Positions 1 to 11,146 of a stretch of DNA of 64,000 bases are shown piece after piece. A program made the position numbers and the translations under genes. The notes below the pieces were generated by a model. That model was not told the origin of the DNA, made no database searches, and was given only the letters and a program-made list of their open reading frames with translations. Origin of the DNA: Pieris napi (lineage: Eukaryota > Arthropoda > Insecta > Lepidoptera > Pieridae); contig NC_062250.1 of NCBI RefSeq assembly GCF_905475465.1, forward strand, positions 4,610,501 to 4,674,500, written 5' to 3'. Every line of letters starts with the position of its first letter. Positions within the stretch are counted from its first letter, which is position 1.

Positions 1-1339
1 AATTGCAATGAAATGTTTATTGAGCGACGCCCAGACAGCTTCGCGCCTCAAGCGAGGATAACGAGTCGTAAATGACATTACATTCAATCAAACCCGATTG
101 CCAGATCGATACTATCGGAATGAAAACTACTCGAACGAATTGAAAATCGATTTGATACGCATTACGATAGCACCAATTAAACTCACTGCGAAACTTTCCG
201 CTTCTGCCTTTGATTGATTTATATACAATCTTATTTATTATCTATAAGTGACAGGTGGAATCACGTAATTATTATGGAAATCGTTTATATTAAGACTAAA
301 TGATCTTAAACGTTTGCCCATGGCGAAGTATTGTGACATAGATACTTCATTACGTATTAGTATCTCCATTAAACGGTACCATTAGAACTTGTAACATTTT
401 TAATGAGTATGCCAAGTAGCAACGGTATGTAAGAGTTATTTAATGTCTTAAACTAGAAGCGTTATTGCGTAACTAATGCCTATTATTTGTAGCACAATTC
501 GCAGTTTAAGTGTTGAAATAGTTCGTGATTTTGATATATTATGTAGAAATATGAAGGAGTAATCCACATTCATTAATACAATATTTTAAATGATATATTT
601 ATTTTTCAAATATATATTTGTTTATTTTTTAAATATTATGTTTGCCTCATAGCGTATTGAATCTAATTATTATTATACGTAGTGGCTATGTAATAGTAGC
701 CTAGAATGGGAACTGAAAATAAAATAAACCACATATTTAAAACAAATGCTTTAGGAAATTAAAACATGTTTTATTATTACAATATTATTTACTTTAAATT
801 TTTAATTAATTAATTTCCCAATCCGAACATGGAAGAGCTTGTTAGTCGCGGGCGAACTAAAAATAATATAGTTCAGTTTAAATTGTCCTAAAATTAATTA
901 AAAATTTTATTTCAATTTAGAAGTTAAGAAAGTATTGTGATACTTAATTTTATCTCACGAATTGAACGCCAATATAGACTAAGATTTTTTTCACAAACTA
1001 GGGGTAAATAATAGAAAAATTTAAAAACAAATCTAAAAACATAAAATTTACTAAAGAAATTTCCAGTTGGAAATAAACATAAAATTTTGCACTTTCAAAT
1101 ATCACAAATGGGTGCTTTAGCTAGTTCATGAATAATTGCAAAGTTAACACGTACAGTGAAACAAACACCTTATTAGCTTACGGAAATGCTTCAATCATTC
1201 TTGACAGTGGCAACTCTATTTGCATTCACACTTTGAATCCTAGAAATTCAGAAAACTTAGGAGAAATACTTGGGTACACTGTACACTACTGATTTAGAAG
1301 TAAACTTCGTATAAAAGCGACAGGCTATATAGTTATAGA
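1..1339. other. Unique AT-rich sequence, no gene seen
   Basis: I see no open frame of note, no terminal inverted repeats and no recognisable retrotransposon sequence. The stretch is AT-rich with short A/T runs and reads as neutral intronic or intergenic DNA. Confidence 0.5.
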
Positions 1340-1517
1340 TCTAATCTTAAAAATAAAATTCTCGTGTCATAATGTCAGTTACCATACTCCTCCGAAACGG
1401 CTTGACCGATTTTTATAAAATTTTATATGCATATTCAGTAGGTCTGAGAATCGGCTACTATCTATTTTCCATACCCCTAAGTGGTAAGGGGTTTTCAGCG
1501 TTTGTCGGGTTAGCTAG
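1340..1517 (+). mobile_element. Short non-autonomous Helitron, family H3
   Basis: It starts TCTAATC after an A (1339) and ends GGGTTAGCTAG before a T (1518), the Helitron pattern of TC...CTAG inserted between A and T. The inner text ATACTCCTCCGAAACGGC followed by TTGACCGAT matches the minus-strand element at 6798-7082. At 178 bp it is an internally deleted derivative with both ends kept. An open frame of 93 codons runs through it (1372-1653), but the translation is that of the repeat. Confidence 0.82.
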
Positions 1518-1651
1518 TTATTTCAATAAGAATTATTACGACATCAATCAAAGTGTCCCATACAAATACCATGCAACTTCAATAGTGATTCTCATTTCAA
1601 TGTTAACATTCGTACCACGTTTAAAAATACCTCAAATTGGCTTTCGTCATT

Positions 1652-1697
1652 AATAATAATATATCACTATGTGATGTGATATCACATTGATATTATT
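1652..1697. repeat. Imperfect palindrome with a perfect 12-bp core
   Basis: The core TGTGATATCACA (1675-1686) is its own reverse complement. It is flanked by AATAATAT on the left and ATATTATT on the right, so a cruciform of about 20-bp arms with mismatches can form. It may be a relic of a small inverted-repeat element or chance in AT-rich DNA. Confidence 0.45.
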
Positions 1698-2010
1698 TTT
1701 AATGAAATTATTGACCAAGGTACTATGGAAATAGGAATCAGTTGTACTTGTAGGTAAGGCTTAAATAAAAATACACAAGTAAAAAGCGACTGAGTCGATA
1801 ATTTTACATGATACACCATGCCAATGTGGCCCTACCCTTAATAACTATTCAATTCACAGAAATGCTACGCTTTCCATCTACGTATCGCGTAGACTGACAG
1901 CCTTTCAATGTGTCATTCGAATTGCGTTAACGAGTGCATGCAAATTTTGTGGCACTAACAACCTAGATATGCGGATTGTGTAGGGTTTTTAAGGTTTAAA
2001 ACTTTTTTTT

Positions 2011-2310
2011 TATATAATAATAATCTTTATTTATTTTCTCACAAAAGCTTCATTCATAGAGCATAAAATAAAGCAACAGTTATTTATTATTATAAATTAT
2101 AATAATAATCTTTATTTCTTTTCTCACATATACATACAAGGTTATTATGATTAAACTAAGATGATAACATTAGGAAGTGTATGTGAGAGACTGGTCTCTG
2201 TGACAGGAGACCTGAGTGATAGATAGCCAGCCTCTCCACCACCGGACCGGAACACGTACAATCAGGTCATTGTCATAAGATACAATAGAAGAAAATAAGT
2301 TTTTATTTTC
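2011..2310 (-). mobile_element. Probable LINE 3' end, minus strand, duplicated tail
   Basis: Read on the minus strand, the segment ends in a signal-like AATAAAGATTATTATTA, the usual look of an insect non-LTR element tail. The tail block (ATAATAATCTTTATTT, then TTTTCTCACA) occurs twice, near 2016-2043 and 2099-2127, which suggests two successive truncated insertions or a local duplication. The GC-richer body (about 2185-2265) resembles retrotransposon 3' UTR. The clade cannot be named. Confidence 0.45.
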
Positions 2311-3058
2311 AACACGCAAAAATATAATATAAAACTAATGTGTAATTTTTATCTATACTCCTATTATTGTTCACAATTGTTATCACGGCTCCAGCTGAAC
2401 CAAATATATATATATATATTTTACTACAGACTTAAATTTACGAACATGAATATCCTAAATGTAAATCAAATGTCAGTTCTCAGTTGACAAGTAGCAAATT
2501 GGGCATACAAACAGATAAGCTTAAAAGGCGAAATTGTTTCACAGAGCCTATTTTATTTAAATCGAGCCTTATTTCTTTCGTTCGTAAAGTTTGATGTCAG
2601 AAATAATTTAAATGTGAATTGTTATAGAGTTTATGTATTACTATTAGCTATAGCAAATATTTATGAAAAATTTGGAAATTTCAAATATTTTCGATGTGAT
2701 TTATTTATTTATTTATTTCATTTTAGGAAGATTTTCAGTATTTGAACAGAAGGTAAATTATAATTAAAATAAAATTATTACAAATCTCCACCTATAGATA
2801 ATCCATAAATACCTTAAGGAGATAGGAGGAATAAAATCAACATTTATCAATTTATAATACTATGAAACAATTAAAGAACTTTAGTAAATCAAAAAGTAAG
2901 TATGAAAAAGCAGAAGATTAAGATTTATAAGAAATAGCTGGATGTGAGTGTGCATCTCACCTAGTCAAAGGAAGAACAGAAAAGATCGATGTCAAACTGG
3001 GTTGAATATTGGTTGTAGGTCTGTACACTTCGAATCATGAATGTATTTTTCCTATATA
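2311..3058. other. Unique AT-rich sequence with short microsatellites
   Basis: Contains an (AT)n run at about 2404-2420 and TTTA repeats at about 2701-2720. The latter may mark the antisense tail of an old LINE fragment. No gene is visible. Confidence 0.4.
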
Positions 3059-3518
3059 GACCAGTGCCGATAATTTTTGAAACCAAAAAAAATTACAGTA
3101 GGATGAAACCCATTAGAAAAGCAGGGGAATATGATCAAAATGAAAGGAAAAATAAATGAAAAAATAATTTTTTGTAAAAGATAGAAATAAAAAACCAAAA
3201 AGTTGGTTTTTTGAATTTTTCACTTAAATTTTGAGGTTATGTGAAAAATGTGTGAATACAAAAGTTGTAGTTCTTTTTATGACCTACAACTTTGCCATTT
3301 AGTTTTCTTCGATAGGACTTTTAGTTTTGCCGGAAATCGAGATAAACCGTTTTTTACCCTTAAACCCCCCCCCCCCCCCTTACCCCTTCCCGACCTCAGA
3401 TCGCCCGTAAATTATTTTTCCTTAAATTTTTATAATATTATCCACCCTTTCCAATAGGTTTTATCCTACTATTCTTTTTTTCACTTTTTATTATTTTTAA
3501 AGGCTATCTGCACTGGTC
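3059..3518. mobile_element. Non-autonomous TIR DNA transposon, unclassified
   Basis: The left end GACCAGTGCCGATA is the imperfect reverse complement of the right end TATCTGCACTGGTC. Similarity continues inward for about 75 bp, including GTAGGATGAAACCCATT on the left against the complement of AATAGGTTTTATCCTAC on the right. An inner hairpin has AAAGTTGTAG (3261-3270) facing CTACAACTTT (3284-3293). A run of 15 C bases lies at 3365-3379. A 69-codon open frame (3248-3457) crosses these features and is not a gene. No clear target duplication fixes the superfamily. Confidence 0.65.
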
Positions 3519-4556
3519 TTATAGTTATAACAACGATCAAATTCTCAACATCACATGAAGCGATTTTGCTGTAAATATAGACAATATTAATTAATTGTTA
3601 CTAAAAATTTAATGAAGCGGTAAAGTAGATTATAGGTTTTTAGAAAGTATAATTATATGTTTTTCTATGTTATTAATTTGTATTTCCGAGTAAAGTTTCA
3701 GGATTGAGTTTAATACATTTAAAATACTTAGGCCGAGCGTAATTTTCACAATTATTAAATTAATACATTTTAAAATGTCCCGACTCGCGGTTCAAGTATT
3801 TCTTGCTATGGTCTATGGTCACGATTCTTTACGGGTAATATTAAAGACAAATTGTTCAGCTATATTATATCAACGTGTTTTAAATTGTGACGTTATTTAT
3901 GTTAAAAGTATATGAATATTTTATTGCCTAGTTAACAAATATTAGTTGTAAATAAAATTATTGTAGAATGATTCCGTTTTGGTTATGTCTCGTGTTAACA
4001 ATGGGTGGGCTGACCGTCTACAAAACACAGTTGAAATTTAAACAGTTAAGTATAAGAGATAATACTTGAAACTGTTTATGGTAAAATTATATATAAGACT
4101 TAACGTTGAATGACTGTTTAACAACCACAGGCTTAATCTCCTAGGGAAAATATATTTATATAATACCTACGTTATGTTCATATATTAAGATTATTTTTAT
4201 TTTTTAAATAATAATAAAATATGAACATGCAAAAAGTTGAAATAGCTAATACAATTTCGCTTGAAGACAGGAAAGCGTAAGACTAGTAAGTCATACGTTG
4301 TAATTGTATATAATAACATGTCCTAAATGGAGACCACACGAAAAAATTAAAAAGACCTAAGTGTGTAATTATGAAACGAACTCCCATTTAATATATGTAT
4401 AAGTATCCATATACCATATATATATATTGTAAGGAAAGCATATTTTCCTATACAAACTCTTTTTATATTTTATTTTTCTTCTTTGCCGTCTGATCGACAA
4501 TGTTTAATTTGTCACTTGACATAATAGATGTAAGATGTTTTAATTTTATTATTTTA
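3519..4556. other. Unique AT-rich sequence, no gene seen
   Basis: No open frame, inverted repeat or known repeat end was recognised here. Confidence 0.45.
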
Positions 4557-4928
4557 CTAGCCGTTTCGCGCCCGCTTTGCTGGACGAATTAAAATAAATT
4601 TTATGTTTCATTATTTTATTTTATTTCATATTTTTATTATTCTTCTTTTTAACTTCCCGCTAAGAAAATTGAAATATTTCGTAAATCGAGTTTTTGACAG
4701 ATGTTGACGTTTTCACGTTCTAGGAAGTCCGTATGCATAAATTTTCATAAAAGTAAAACAGCAATAAAAAAATGAAGGAACGTTGGAATTAAAAAAATAA
4801 ATAGCCATAAACCATCTAGGAAAAAAATTTCGCATCGAATGGTGGTAGTTTCATGTCGATACGATCAGTGGTTTAAGCGTGAAAGAGCCTCAAACGAACA
4901 CCATTTTCTTTATATATATATATATAGA
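4557..4928 (-). mobile_element. Non-autonomous Helitron, family H2
   Basis: On the minus strand it begins TCTATATATATATATAAAG and ends GGGCGCGAAACGGCTAG. It is flanked by host A and T (forward 4556 = A, 4929 = T), as expected of Helitron insertion. The GC-rich GCGGGCGCGAAACGGC just before CTAG can form the short 3' hairpin. Length is 372 bp with no coding capacity. Confidence 0.75.
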
Positions 4929-5459
4929 TTTTATATATAAAACCTAGAATATAGGCTTTAAATGTTGTTTCTTTTGTATTCACAGAGAAACGCAGTTGCG
5001 CCTTATTTATTCCCAGTACTCGTATATGCGATTGATACCATTATACACGTATGCATAGTTTATAAGATAGGAATTAATAGCGGAAACTAGACATTTTTTT
5101 TATCAAGCAAAACATAGATACAAAACGACATACTACCAAAATTTTAACTGTGTATATCCTAGATTGCGTGGGATTTAAGCATCAATTAATCGGCGCTTGT
5201 TCAATCAATTCAAATATATTACGTGAAGAATGCTATATGGCTATATGTTAACATCGTTTATCGTGGGAACTTTGGTATTGTATGAACATATATTATCTAT
5301 TTATTAGGAATTTTGTTCGTATAGCCCTAACACGCAATTCGGCTTATATACAATATACATATTTTATTATAAGAAGATACTTCTCAGTTAATTGAGGTGG
5401 TTATAATATTCCACGGATTGTGAACACGTCCTTCGGGTTTTTGAGAATTAACATCTTAA
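4929..5459. other. Unique AT-rich sequence, no gene seen
   Basis: Nothing recognisable apart from short A/T runs. Confidence 0.4.
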
Positions 5460-5711
5460 TCTATATATATAAAAATGAAACCCGTTTTCCGTTGTCACGA
5501 CATAACATGAAAACGGTTTGACCGATTTGTCTGATTTTTTTATAATATACCTTGAAGTACGAAGATGGTTCTTACGGAGAAAAATTAAAAGAAAATTGAG
5601 TGAATCAGTCTAAAAACAACACTTTTCTATATTCCCATACAAAATATTCGTAATAATACTTAAAAGTGAATTTGAACTTTAATACCATAGCATAAAGTTC
5701 AAGTGTTCAAG
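5460..5711 (+). mobile_element. Helitron family H1, 3'-truncated copy
   Basis: Starts TCTATATATATAAAAATG after an A and follows the full copies at 41240 and 57421 closely for about 250 bp, through ATAAAGTTCAAGTGTT. The last ~170 bp with the hairpin and CTAG end are missing. A retained 5' end with loss of the 3' end is unusual for transposition itself and more likely reflects later deletion. Confidence 0.75.
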
Positions 5712-5999
5712 TATTATTGGCGGTCTCTAGGCGCCGTAAGAATATATGACATCTCTAACAAAGAAGCACTCACTTCATACGGTCTCCGAAAATATCGATT
5801 TTTTTATATGTTTTTAGAACGAATTCGCAAACCCCACATTGAATGCTCTATGTTACGGTATGTAAATTATGTATAATTAAGTTGTAAATATATAGCAAAT
5901 GCCTATTACTTTTCTAATGAATTTTTGTTTTAAATAATTGCTAAGTTAGTTGTACAAATAAATTAAATTATTTATTTCTACAGAAGTTTATCTAAAATT

Positions 6000-6014
6000 A
6001 CTTCTGATTTAATA
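6000..6014. repeat. Target site duplication of SINE 6015-6286, left copy
   Basis: ACTTCTGATTTAATA here is repeated exactly at 6287-6301 on the other side of the SINE. Fifteen identical bases identify a LINE-machinery insertion. Confidence 0.9.
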
Positions 6015-6286
6015 AAAAATAAAATAAATGAAGTACCTTTTTAGGTCTGAGTCTCGGATTTCTGTATATGTTTCATGATAATTTGTCAATCTAATAGGCA
6101 AGTAGGTGATCAGCCTCCTGTGCCTGATACACGCCGTCGAATTTTTGGGTCTAAGGCAAGCCGGTTTCCTTACGATGTTTTCCTTCACCGTTCGAGCGAA
6201 TGTTAAATTCGCACATAGAAAGTCCATTGGTGCACAGCCAGGGATCGGATCAAAAACATCAGGGTATAGTCACTAGGAAACACTGC
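6015..6286 (-). mobile_element. tRNA-derived SINE, family S1, minus strand
   Basis: On the minus strand it begins GCAGTGTTTCCTAGTGAC, a decayed A-box region, and runs through the family body (GTGCACCAATGGACTTTC, CGGTGAAGGAAAACATCG, AGGCTGATCACCTACTTG) to an A/T-rich tail. It is bounded by perfect 15-bp target duplications. The B box has mutations (ATCGGATC on the plus strand). A 72-codon minus-strand open frame (6009-6227) is just the SINE read through. Confidence 0.9.
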
Positions 6287-6603
6287 ACTTCTGATTTAAT
6301 ACATTTATGTAAACTTTGTCCCCGACAAAACCCCATACTATATACATATATCTATGAAGCCTTTCGTCTCATTTAGGAAACAGTTCCTACGCTTTTAATA
6401 ATTAACAAAAACCTTTTAAACTTGATACAAACTTTCCTGTCAATTTACAACCAAGATGTGCTATGAAGATATGTGAGTCGCAGTATAATTTGGTCCAGAA
6501 TAACGAACAATAAATATTTATACAACCACTTTTCCATCTCAGGTAAATTGCGGTATAATCGAGCTCAAATTCACAACATTGTTTTTTTATCGATTGTTTT
6601 GTA

Positions 6604-7248
6604 CAGTGGCGTATTCAAACAACTGGGCCCCAGAATGTAGGGCAGTATGAGGCCCTATAATTTCCCTAAAGCCCATAGGAAGCTACTTACTCGGGTCGTT
6701 TGGAATTTTTTGCATGTTTATAAATCTACATAAGAGCTTTTTTATGTTATTAAATTACATAAATAAAGTGGTGTTTATTACTTAACTTTATAATAAACTA
6801 GCTGATCCGGCAAACGTCGTTTTGCCGTGTATATTATCATTTATAATAAAAAATAGGGGTTGATCGTAGAGGGGTGAAAATTAGGGGTTGTATGTATTTT
6901 TTAATGCCGTATCATAAAAAAATAAAAACAGAAAAAAATATCTAAAAATAAAAAAAGGGGGGATGAAAAAAAGCGATTCTCATACATACCCAATAAGCAC
7001 ACAAAATTTCATGAGAATCGGTCGAGCCGTTTCGGAGGAGTATGGCAACGAAAACTGTGACACGAGAATTTTATAAATTAGATTAAGGACCGTGATTTAT
7101 ACTAAAATGAAAACATTTATATTTTGCCTACGTATATTAATGCGTAAAGGAATGATTTTTGAAGGTTTTATTATGGACATATTATACAATAGTTACTTTA
7201 ATATCTTATAAATAGTTGGGCTTTCGTCCTGCTTTTGCCATGCCACTG
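6604..7248. mobile_element. Possible hAT-type element split by a Helitron
   Basis: The left end CAGTGGCGTATTC and the right end TTTTGCCATGCCACTG are inverted at CAGTGGC, which is typical of hAT ends. GGGCCCC-like and GGGC-like segments follow inside each end. The interior is interrupted by the Helitron at 6798-7082, so the original element was about 360 bp. No clean 8-bp target duplication is visible, so the call is tentative. Confidence 0.4.
6798..7082 (-). mobile_element. Non-autonomous Helitron, family H3, nested
   Basis: On the minus strand it begins TCTAATTTATAAAATTCTCG and ends GTTTGCCGGATCAGCTAG, between forward A (6797) and T (7083). The sequence GCCATACTCCTCCGAAACGG is shared with the copy at 1340. 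Length is 285 bp. It lies inside the CAGTGGC-ended candidate element. Confidence 0.85.
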
Positions 7249-7538
7249 TTTATGAATACATTCTACAGTACAAAGTACAAAGTTCCGTGACGGCAAAATG
7301 GCCAATTAAATGGGTATAAATTGTTTTATTATTGCACTTGCATCGCTCATAAAGCTTAGAGCAGAAGCAATTTCTCCGAAACGTCTTGTTTGAGAATTAC
7401 CCATTGTTAAAGATTAATATTGTACCATTTAGTAAATTAACTTTTTTATTCTGGCTTGCATTTTACATGAAGCAAGTAAATAAAGATTTTAATTTACATA
7501 ATAGATATGGGAGTCTTCTAGCAGGTTTTCAGACAATA
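7249..7538. other. Unique sequence, no gene seen
   Basis: No repeat ends or open frame were recognised. Confidence 0.4.
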
Positions 7539-7838
7539 CAGTGATCCCTCCTATAAAACGGTAAATTGGTTCCGGGTTATAGGAAACGCGTTGTAGGAGT
7601 ATTTTCGCATAACGCGCTTATATGACCCCATTATGCACAAATGATTCACGTTAAACTTTTCTCGTTAAAGGGGAATATGCTATGAACTAATTATGTGCGT
7701 ATTTGTATTATGAATTTCACAGTACAGAAATATAATGTGTGAAATCCCCGCGTTATATGAAGGAATACCCGTGTTAACCGAGGGACTGAAATCGCGTAAT
7801 ATCTAATTGCGCTATAAGAGTATAAGGGGGATTACACT
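7539..7838. mobile_element. Non-autonomous Tc1/mariner-pogo-like element
   Basis: The left end CAGTGATCCCTCCTATAAAA follows a TA, and the right end TATAAGGGGGATTACACT precedes AT. The ends are imperfect inverted repeats (AGTG-ATCCC against AGTGTAATCCC). The body repeats AACGCG/CGCGTTATA motifs, which are common in such elements. The exact right boundary is uncertain by a few bases. There is no transposase frame. Confidence 0.5.
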
Positions 7839-9298
7839 ATTATTATTTAAAACTATAAATCATGATGATCTAACGTTTATAATAACGATTTGTCAACGCG
7901 GCGATTAACTTTATGATAAAACGCAATAATGTGCGACCAACAAAGTTGAAGCAATTCGTCAAAAGTGTATCGATGACGCGTCAACAAGATGAACGATGAC
8001 ATCGATCTTGAGATAATGTTAGAATGTTTCCTGGTTGGCCCTTAAATGTAGAATATTATTATATAAAAACGTTTAAAGCTTTGAATGTAGGAAAAAATCC
8101 CTACTGTTATTCATTAGACATCATTTAGTCACACAATGCGTAAGAGTGGCGAGAACCTGGAGAAGTTCGTTTTAATTTATTCGCGCCAGATCTTACTGTA
8201 CACCTGTGATACTCAAACATGAGTTACCGATCCGAGAGGCAGAGTTTTTCGTTAATCTACTGGATCTAGAAGTAAGCAAAACTATAGAAAGCCACTTTTC
8301 AAGATTTGTTTCATTGCTTTAGCAAATATTTGACTTTTGTGACCCTAATAAAATATTATTTTATATTGGGGTGAAATAATTTTCTTTTGTTTTAGTTCAA
8401 TTGTAAAGTTGTTAAAGCACACTTCCCCGATTGTGCGTTGGACTATTGTTATTTTAAAAGAGTTTTTTACCTTTTTTCTCGCGGCCTACAGCCTCTGTCT
8501 TCTTTGCCGATTAGTAGGGATGTCTACCGAGATAAATTTAATAACGTGGAATAACTTGTATATTATTGTCCATAATAAAAATATATTTTTTATTTTATTT
8601 TACTGTGCAAAATATGGATATACATATATACTTTTTATTTCTATGATTACCATAATTGACATCAATTTTAGAAAAGATAGCTTGTAACACTTTGTAGATA
8701 TAGCGTTATATATGATGATGAACTTTAATAATTAAATATATACGACGAAAGTCGTGACAAAACTGTCACATATACGACCCTCAATTATCGATTTTAAAGA
8801 ATGATTAATAAAATCCTGGCTCACATCCCATTATAAAGGCTTTTTAGCATCATAGAAAGCGCGTGGCTTGCTAATCACTTCCCATGTGAATATCTGTAAC
8901 ACGTTCCATCAATGCAAGATTATCTCGCGAAAATCACTATGTCCTGCCCAATGGAGTGAACACTGCTATATGACACGGACGCCTGTTATTTTAAACGCCA
9001 TCAATAAACAGCTATCATGTTATCGGGACGTTGAGGCATTACAACCCTTTAACGAATTTCACTTTGCAAACACTTTGTCATTGTAAAGTCATGCAATCTT
9101 GGTTACATAATTCCTCTTTTAATTAATAACGTTAATTAATTGACTAGTATTAGAACGCAGATGTATTCTATAATAAGCAGTCTTCTTTGTCTTATTAATA
9201 TTTATTATAACAAGATATTTAATGTTTGTAAATAAAGTCTTTTGTTGCGTAAAAAAAACTTGAGAAAAATTCATTGATATTCTCCACTAATATTATAA
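7839..9298. other. Unique AT-rich sequence, no gene seen
   Basis: Two chance open frames (8409-8687 and 8868-9086) lack initiation context, splice logic or family resemblance. At 7885-8030 composition is more even (ACGCGGCG, GATGACGCG). The rest is AT-rich. TTAATTAATAACGTTAATTAA near 9119-9139 is a short quasi-palindrome. Confidence 0.4.
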
Positions 9299-9544
9299 CT
9301 AAAAGAGGTAATATTTTATGGTTTGTTTGTGTTGAATAGGCTCCAAAAATACAGGATAGATTTGAATAATTATTTCACCATAAGTACCGTACATTTTCCC
9401 TGTTGAACATAGGCTATATAATAGTTTCAAAGAAGTTATGGGTATGTATGAAAACTTCGATGATGGAGGTCTATAATAATCTGCATATGCTGCGGAAACT
9501 ATTGACAATAGTGCAAAGTGATGTACTACAGTTTTAGAAGACAT
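9299..9544 (-). CDS. Candidate small secreted protein or first exon (weak)
   Basis: The 81-codon frame starts at an ATG (9544). Its N-terminus looks like a signal peptide: a basic start, a hydrophobic core HFALLSIVSAAYA and a possible cleavage after AYA. A Tyr/Pro/Ser-rich segment (DYYRPPSSKFSYIP) follows. A TATAAAT sits about 25 bp upstream of the ATG on the minus strand (9566-9572). I do not recognise the family. Against it: the length is within chance expectation for this window, no splice partner was found, and the C-terminal half is not distinctive. It could be a real short gene, a first exon spliced within the frame, or noise. Confidence 0.25.
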   Translation of the reverse strand: MSSKTVVHHFALLSIVSAAYADYYRPPSSKFSYIPITSLKLLYSLCSTGKMYGTYGEIIIQIYPVFLEPIQHKQTIKYYLF

Positions 9545-9639
9545 CTATATATTTCTCATTCTATCATTTATAGACATCATCATCAATAGTCTGCGATACC
9601 ATATCCAAAAAAAAATATTATTTTTGCATTTAATACTCT

Positions 9640-9713
9640 ATTTACCGAAGGTAAGCTTTAGAATATCGTGCTACGACCAAATTAATGCGGGTGAAACCGC
9701 AGAGCACAGCTAG
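9640..9713 (+). mobile_element. Helitron 3'-terminal fragment
   Basis: GCGGGTGAAACCGC forms a 4-bp-stem hairpin (GCGG/CCGC) and is followed by AGAGCACAGCTAG, the standard layout of a lepidopteran Helitron 3' end. The base after CTAG is A rather than T, so the site is eroded or the element mutated. The 5' part is not recognisable. It is a different family from H1-H4. Confidence 0.6.
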
Positions 9714-10082
9714 ATAGAGAAAGAATAAGATAAACAAGTAATATCCAACGTACAAAATATTAGGGTTATTCACACTATTACAACAATTATAATTACTAAA
9801 TTCATTCATGGTATAATTTTAAAAATTAAGTGTATAATAATCATTGTATTCGCAGTGGCCATGTAATCCATTGATTTTCAGTAGAAGAGTAAAATTGGAA
9901 CCTAAAAAACTAAAAGGATTATAATCTCCATAGGGCCTAATGTTATAAGTAAGTGATATTAGACACATTTTCGTACTTTTAACAGCATTTGAAATTTGAC
10001 ATAATCTACGCGTTCGTCTATTTACCCACGAAACTGTGTTTGTATTGTTACGCTACACACGTTTTTATTTAGGTTTAGATGA
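9714..10082. other. Unique AT-rich sequence, no gene seen
   Basis: No feature was recognised. Confidence 0.4.
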
Positions 10083-10451
10083 TTATCTAATTGAATTATA
10101 TATATTAAATATCTTTATCTGATATAAAAGATTAACAATCGATTTATTGCAACATGTTGATTCCTTTTTGTAGTTTTTAGTATTGAATAGAATGGTTCTT
10201 GTTTTAACAAGTTGAGTTAATTTTTTGCCAGCGCATTGCGCCAAATTATGTTCTCGAATTGACGAATTCATCACGATGACAGATACAAAGGAGCGAATTT
10301 GAAAGTCCAATAAAAACGTTGCTAACAACATCATCACAAGCGTCACTAACACTGACAAACTCATATTGGATTGAAAGCATACGAAATCAATAATTGGGCT
10401 TACACAAAGAGATCCGATATATTTTGACCAAATTTTTGACACCTGCATCAT
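10083..10451 (-). CDS. Unassigned 122-codon minus-strand open frame (weak)
   Basis: Starting at the internal Met at residue 30 (codon at 10364-10362) gives 93 residues: a hydrophobic stretch (SLSVLVTLVMMLLATFLLDF), then QCAGKKLTQLV, a KK pair, and TCCNKSIVNLLYQ. This order (hydrophobic leader, C-x-G-x-x-L, dibasic site, Cys-Cys) loosely recalls an insulin-like precursor of bombyxin size. The required second B-chain Cys and two A-chain Cys are absent (Arg, Ile, Ile at the expected positions). If related at all it would be a decayed copy. Chance is the more likely explanation. No splice sites or polyadenylation signal support a gene. Confidence 0.15.
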   Translation of the reverse strand: MMQVSKIWSKYIGSLCVSPIIDFVCFQSNMSLSVLVTLVMMLLATFLLDFQIRSFVSVIVMNSSIREHNLAQCAGKKLTQLVKTRTILFNTKNYKKESTCCNKSIVNLLYQIKIFNIYNSIR

Positions 10452-10927
10452 AACCGATCCGGTTCAGTACGATTCGAACGTCGTTTAGAATTTCAAATAA
10501 TCTAATCTACATATTTCCCAAAGAGTGCTATATTTACGTATCGCTCTATTTAGATTAGTATCAGAGCTTCAATGTCAAGTGTTTGCCTACTTTGCACCTT
10601 AAAGGTTAATAAATTATGTTCGTTATTAATTTTAGAATTAGCTTTATCGTTATAGCATTCTGATAAGATTTCTAAATCTGTTATATATGTTGAATTTTGA
10701 CTTTTCTTTCATAAATTAATGATATTTATTATATTAATGGGATACATTTAAATTCTTTATCTAGGCTTACATTTTAACATAATTTAAGCATACTCATAAA
10801 ATCCATGATTCATGCATTTATTACATAAATGATAATTTAACAAGAATGCCTGGTTAGTCTCTGAATTAATACAATAAATTAATACTAGTAGTAAATATAA
10901 TTAGTACTTGTTCGTAAGGTGAAAAAA
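10452..10927. other. Unique AT-rich sequence, no gene seen
   Basis: No repeat ends or coding signal were recognised. Confidence 0.4.
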
Positions 10928-11040
10928 TAACATTGTAAGGAAACTGGCATGTTTAGAACCATTAGTAATTTGTGTCAGGCACAGAAGGCTCATCGGTCAT
11001 CTTCTATACAAAATATATAAAATGATCAAGAATTCAGAAC
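10928..11040 (+). mobile_element. Decayed SINE S1 fragment
   Basis: ATTGTAAGGAAACTGGCATG followed by GTGTCAGGCACAGAAGGCTC matches the middle of S1, with many substitutions and short deletions. The promoter and tail parts are missing. Confidence 0.6.
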
Positions 11041-11146
11041 TCATAAAGCAAATCAAATAGCCTTTCTGGCTGCTTGTGGCTGTTTTGGTAGAAATAAGTT
11101 TAAAATATAAATATATCATATAAAAACAAAAGATCCTCTTTGATTA

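Noticed and set aside
3365..3379. Run of 15 C bases as a G-quadruplex or promoter element
   Set aside because: A homopolymer inside a TIR element; likely slippage or a sequencing-sensitive tract rather than a regulatory site.
6009..6227. 72-codon minus-strand ORF with Cys/Arg-rich peptide
   Set aside because: It lies entirely in SINE S1; the same peptide can be read in the other S1 copies.
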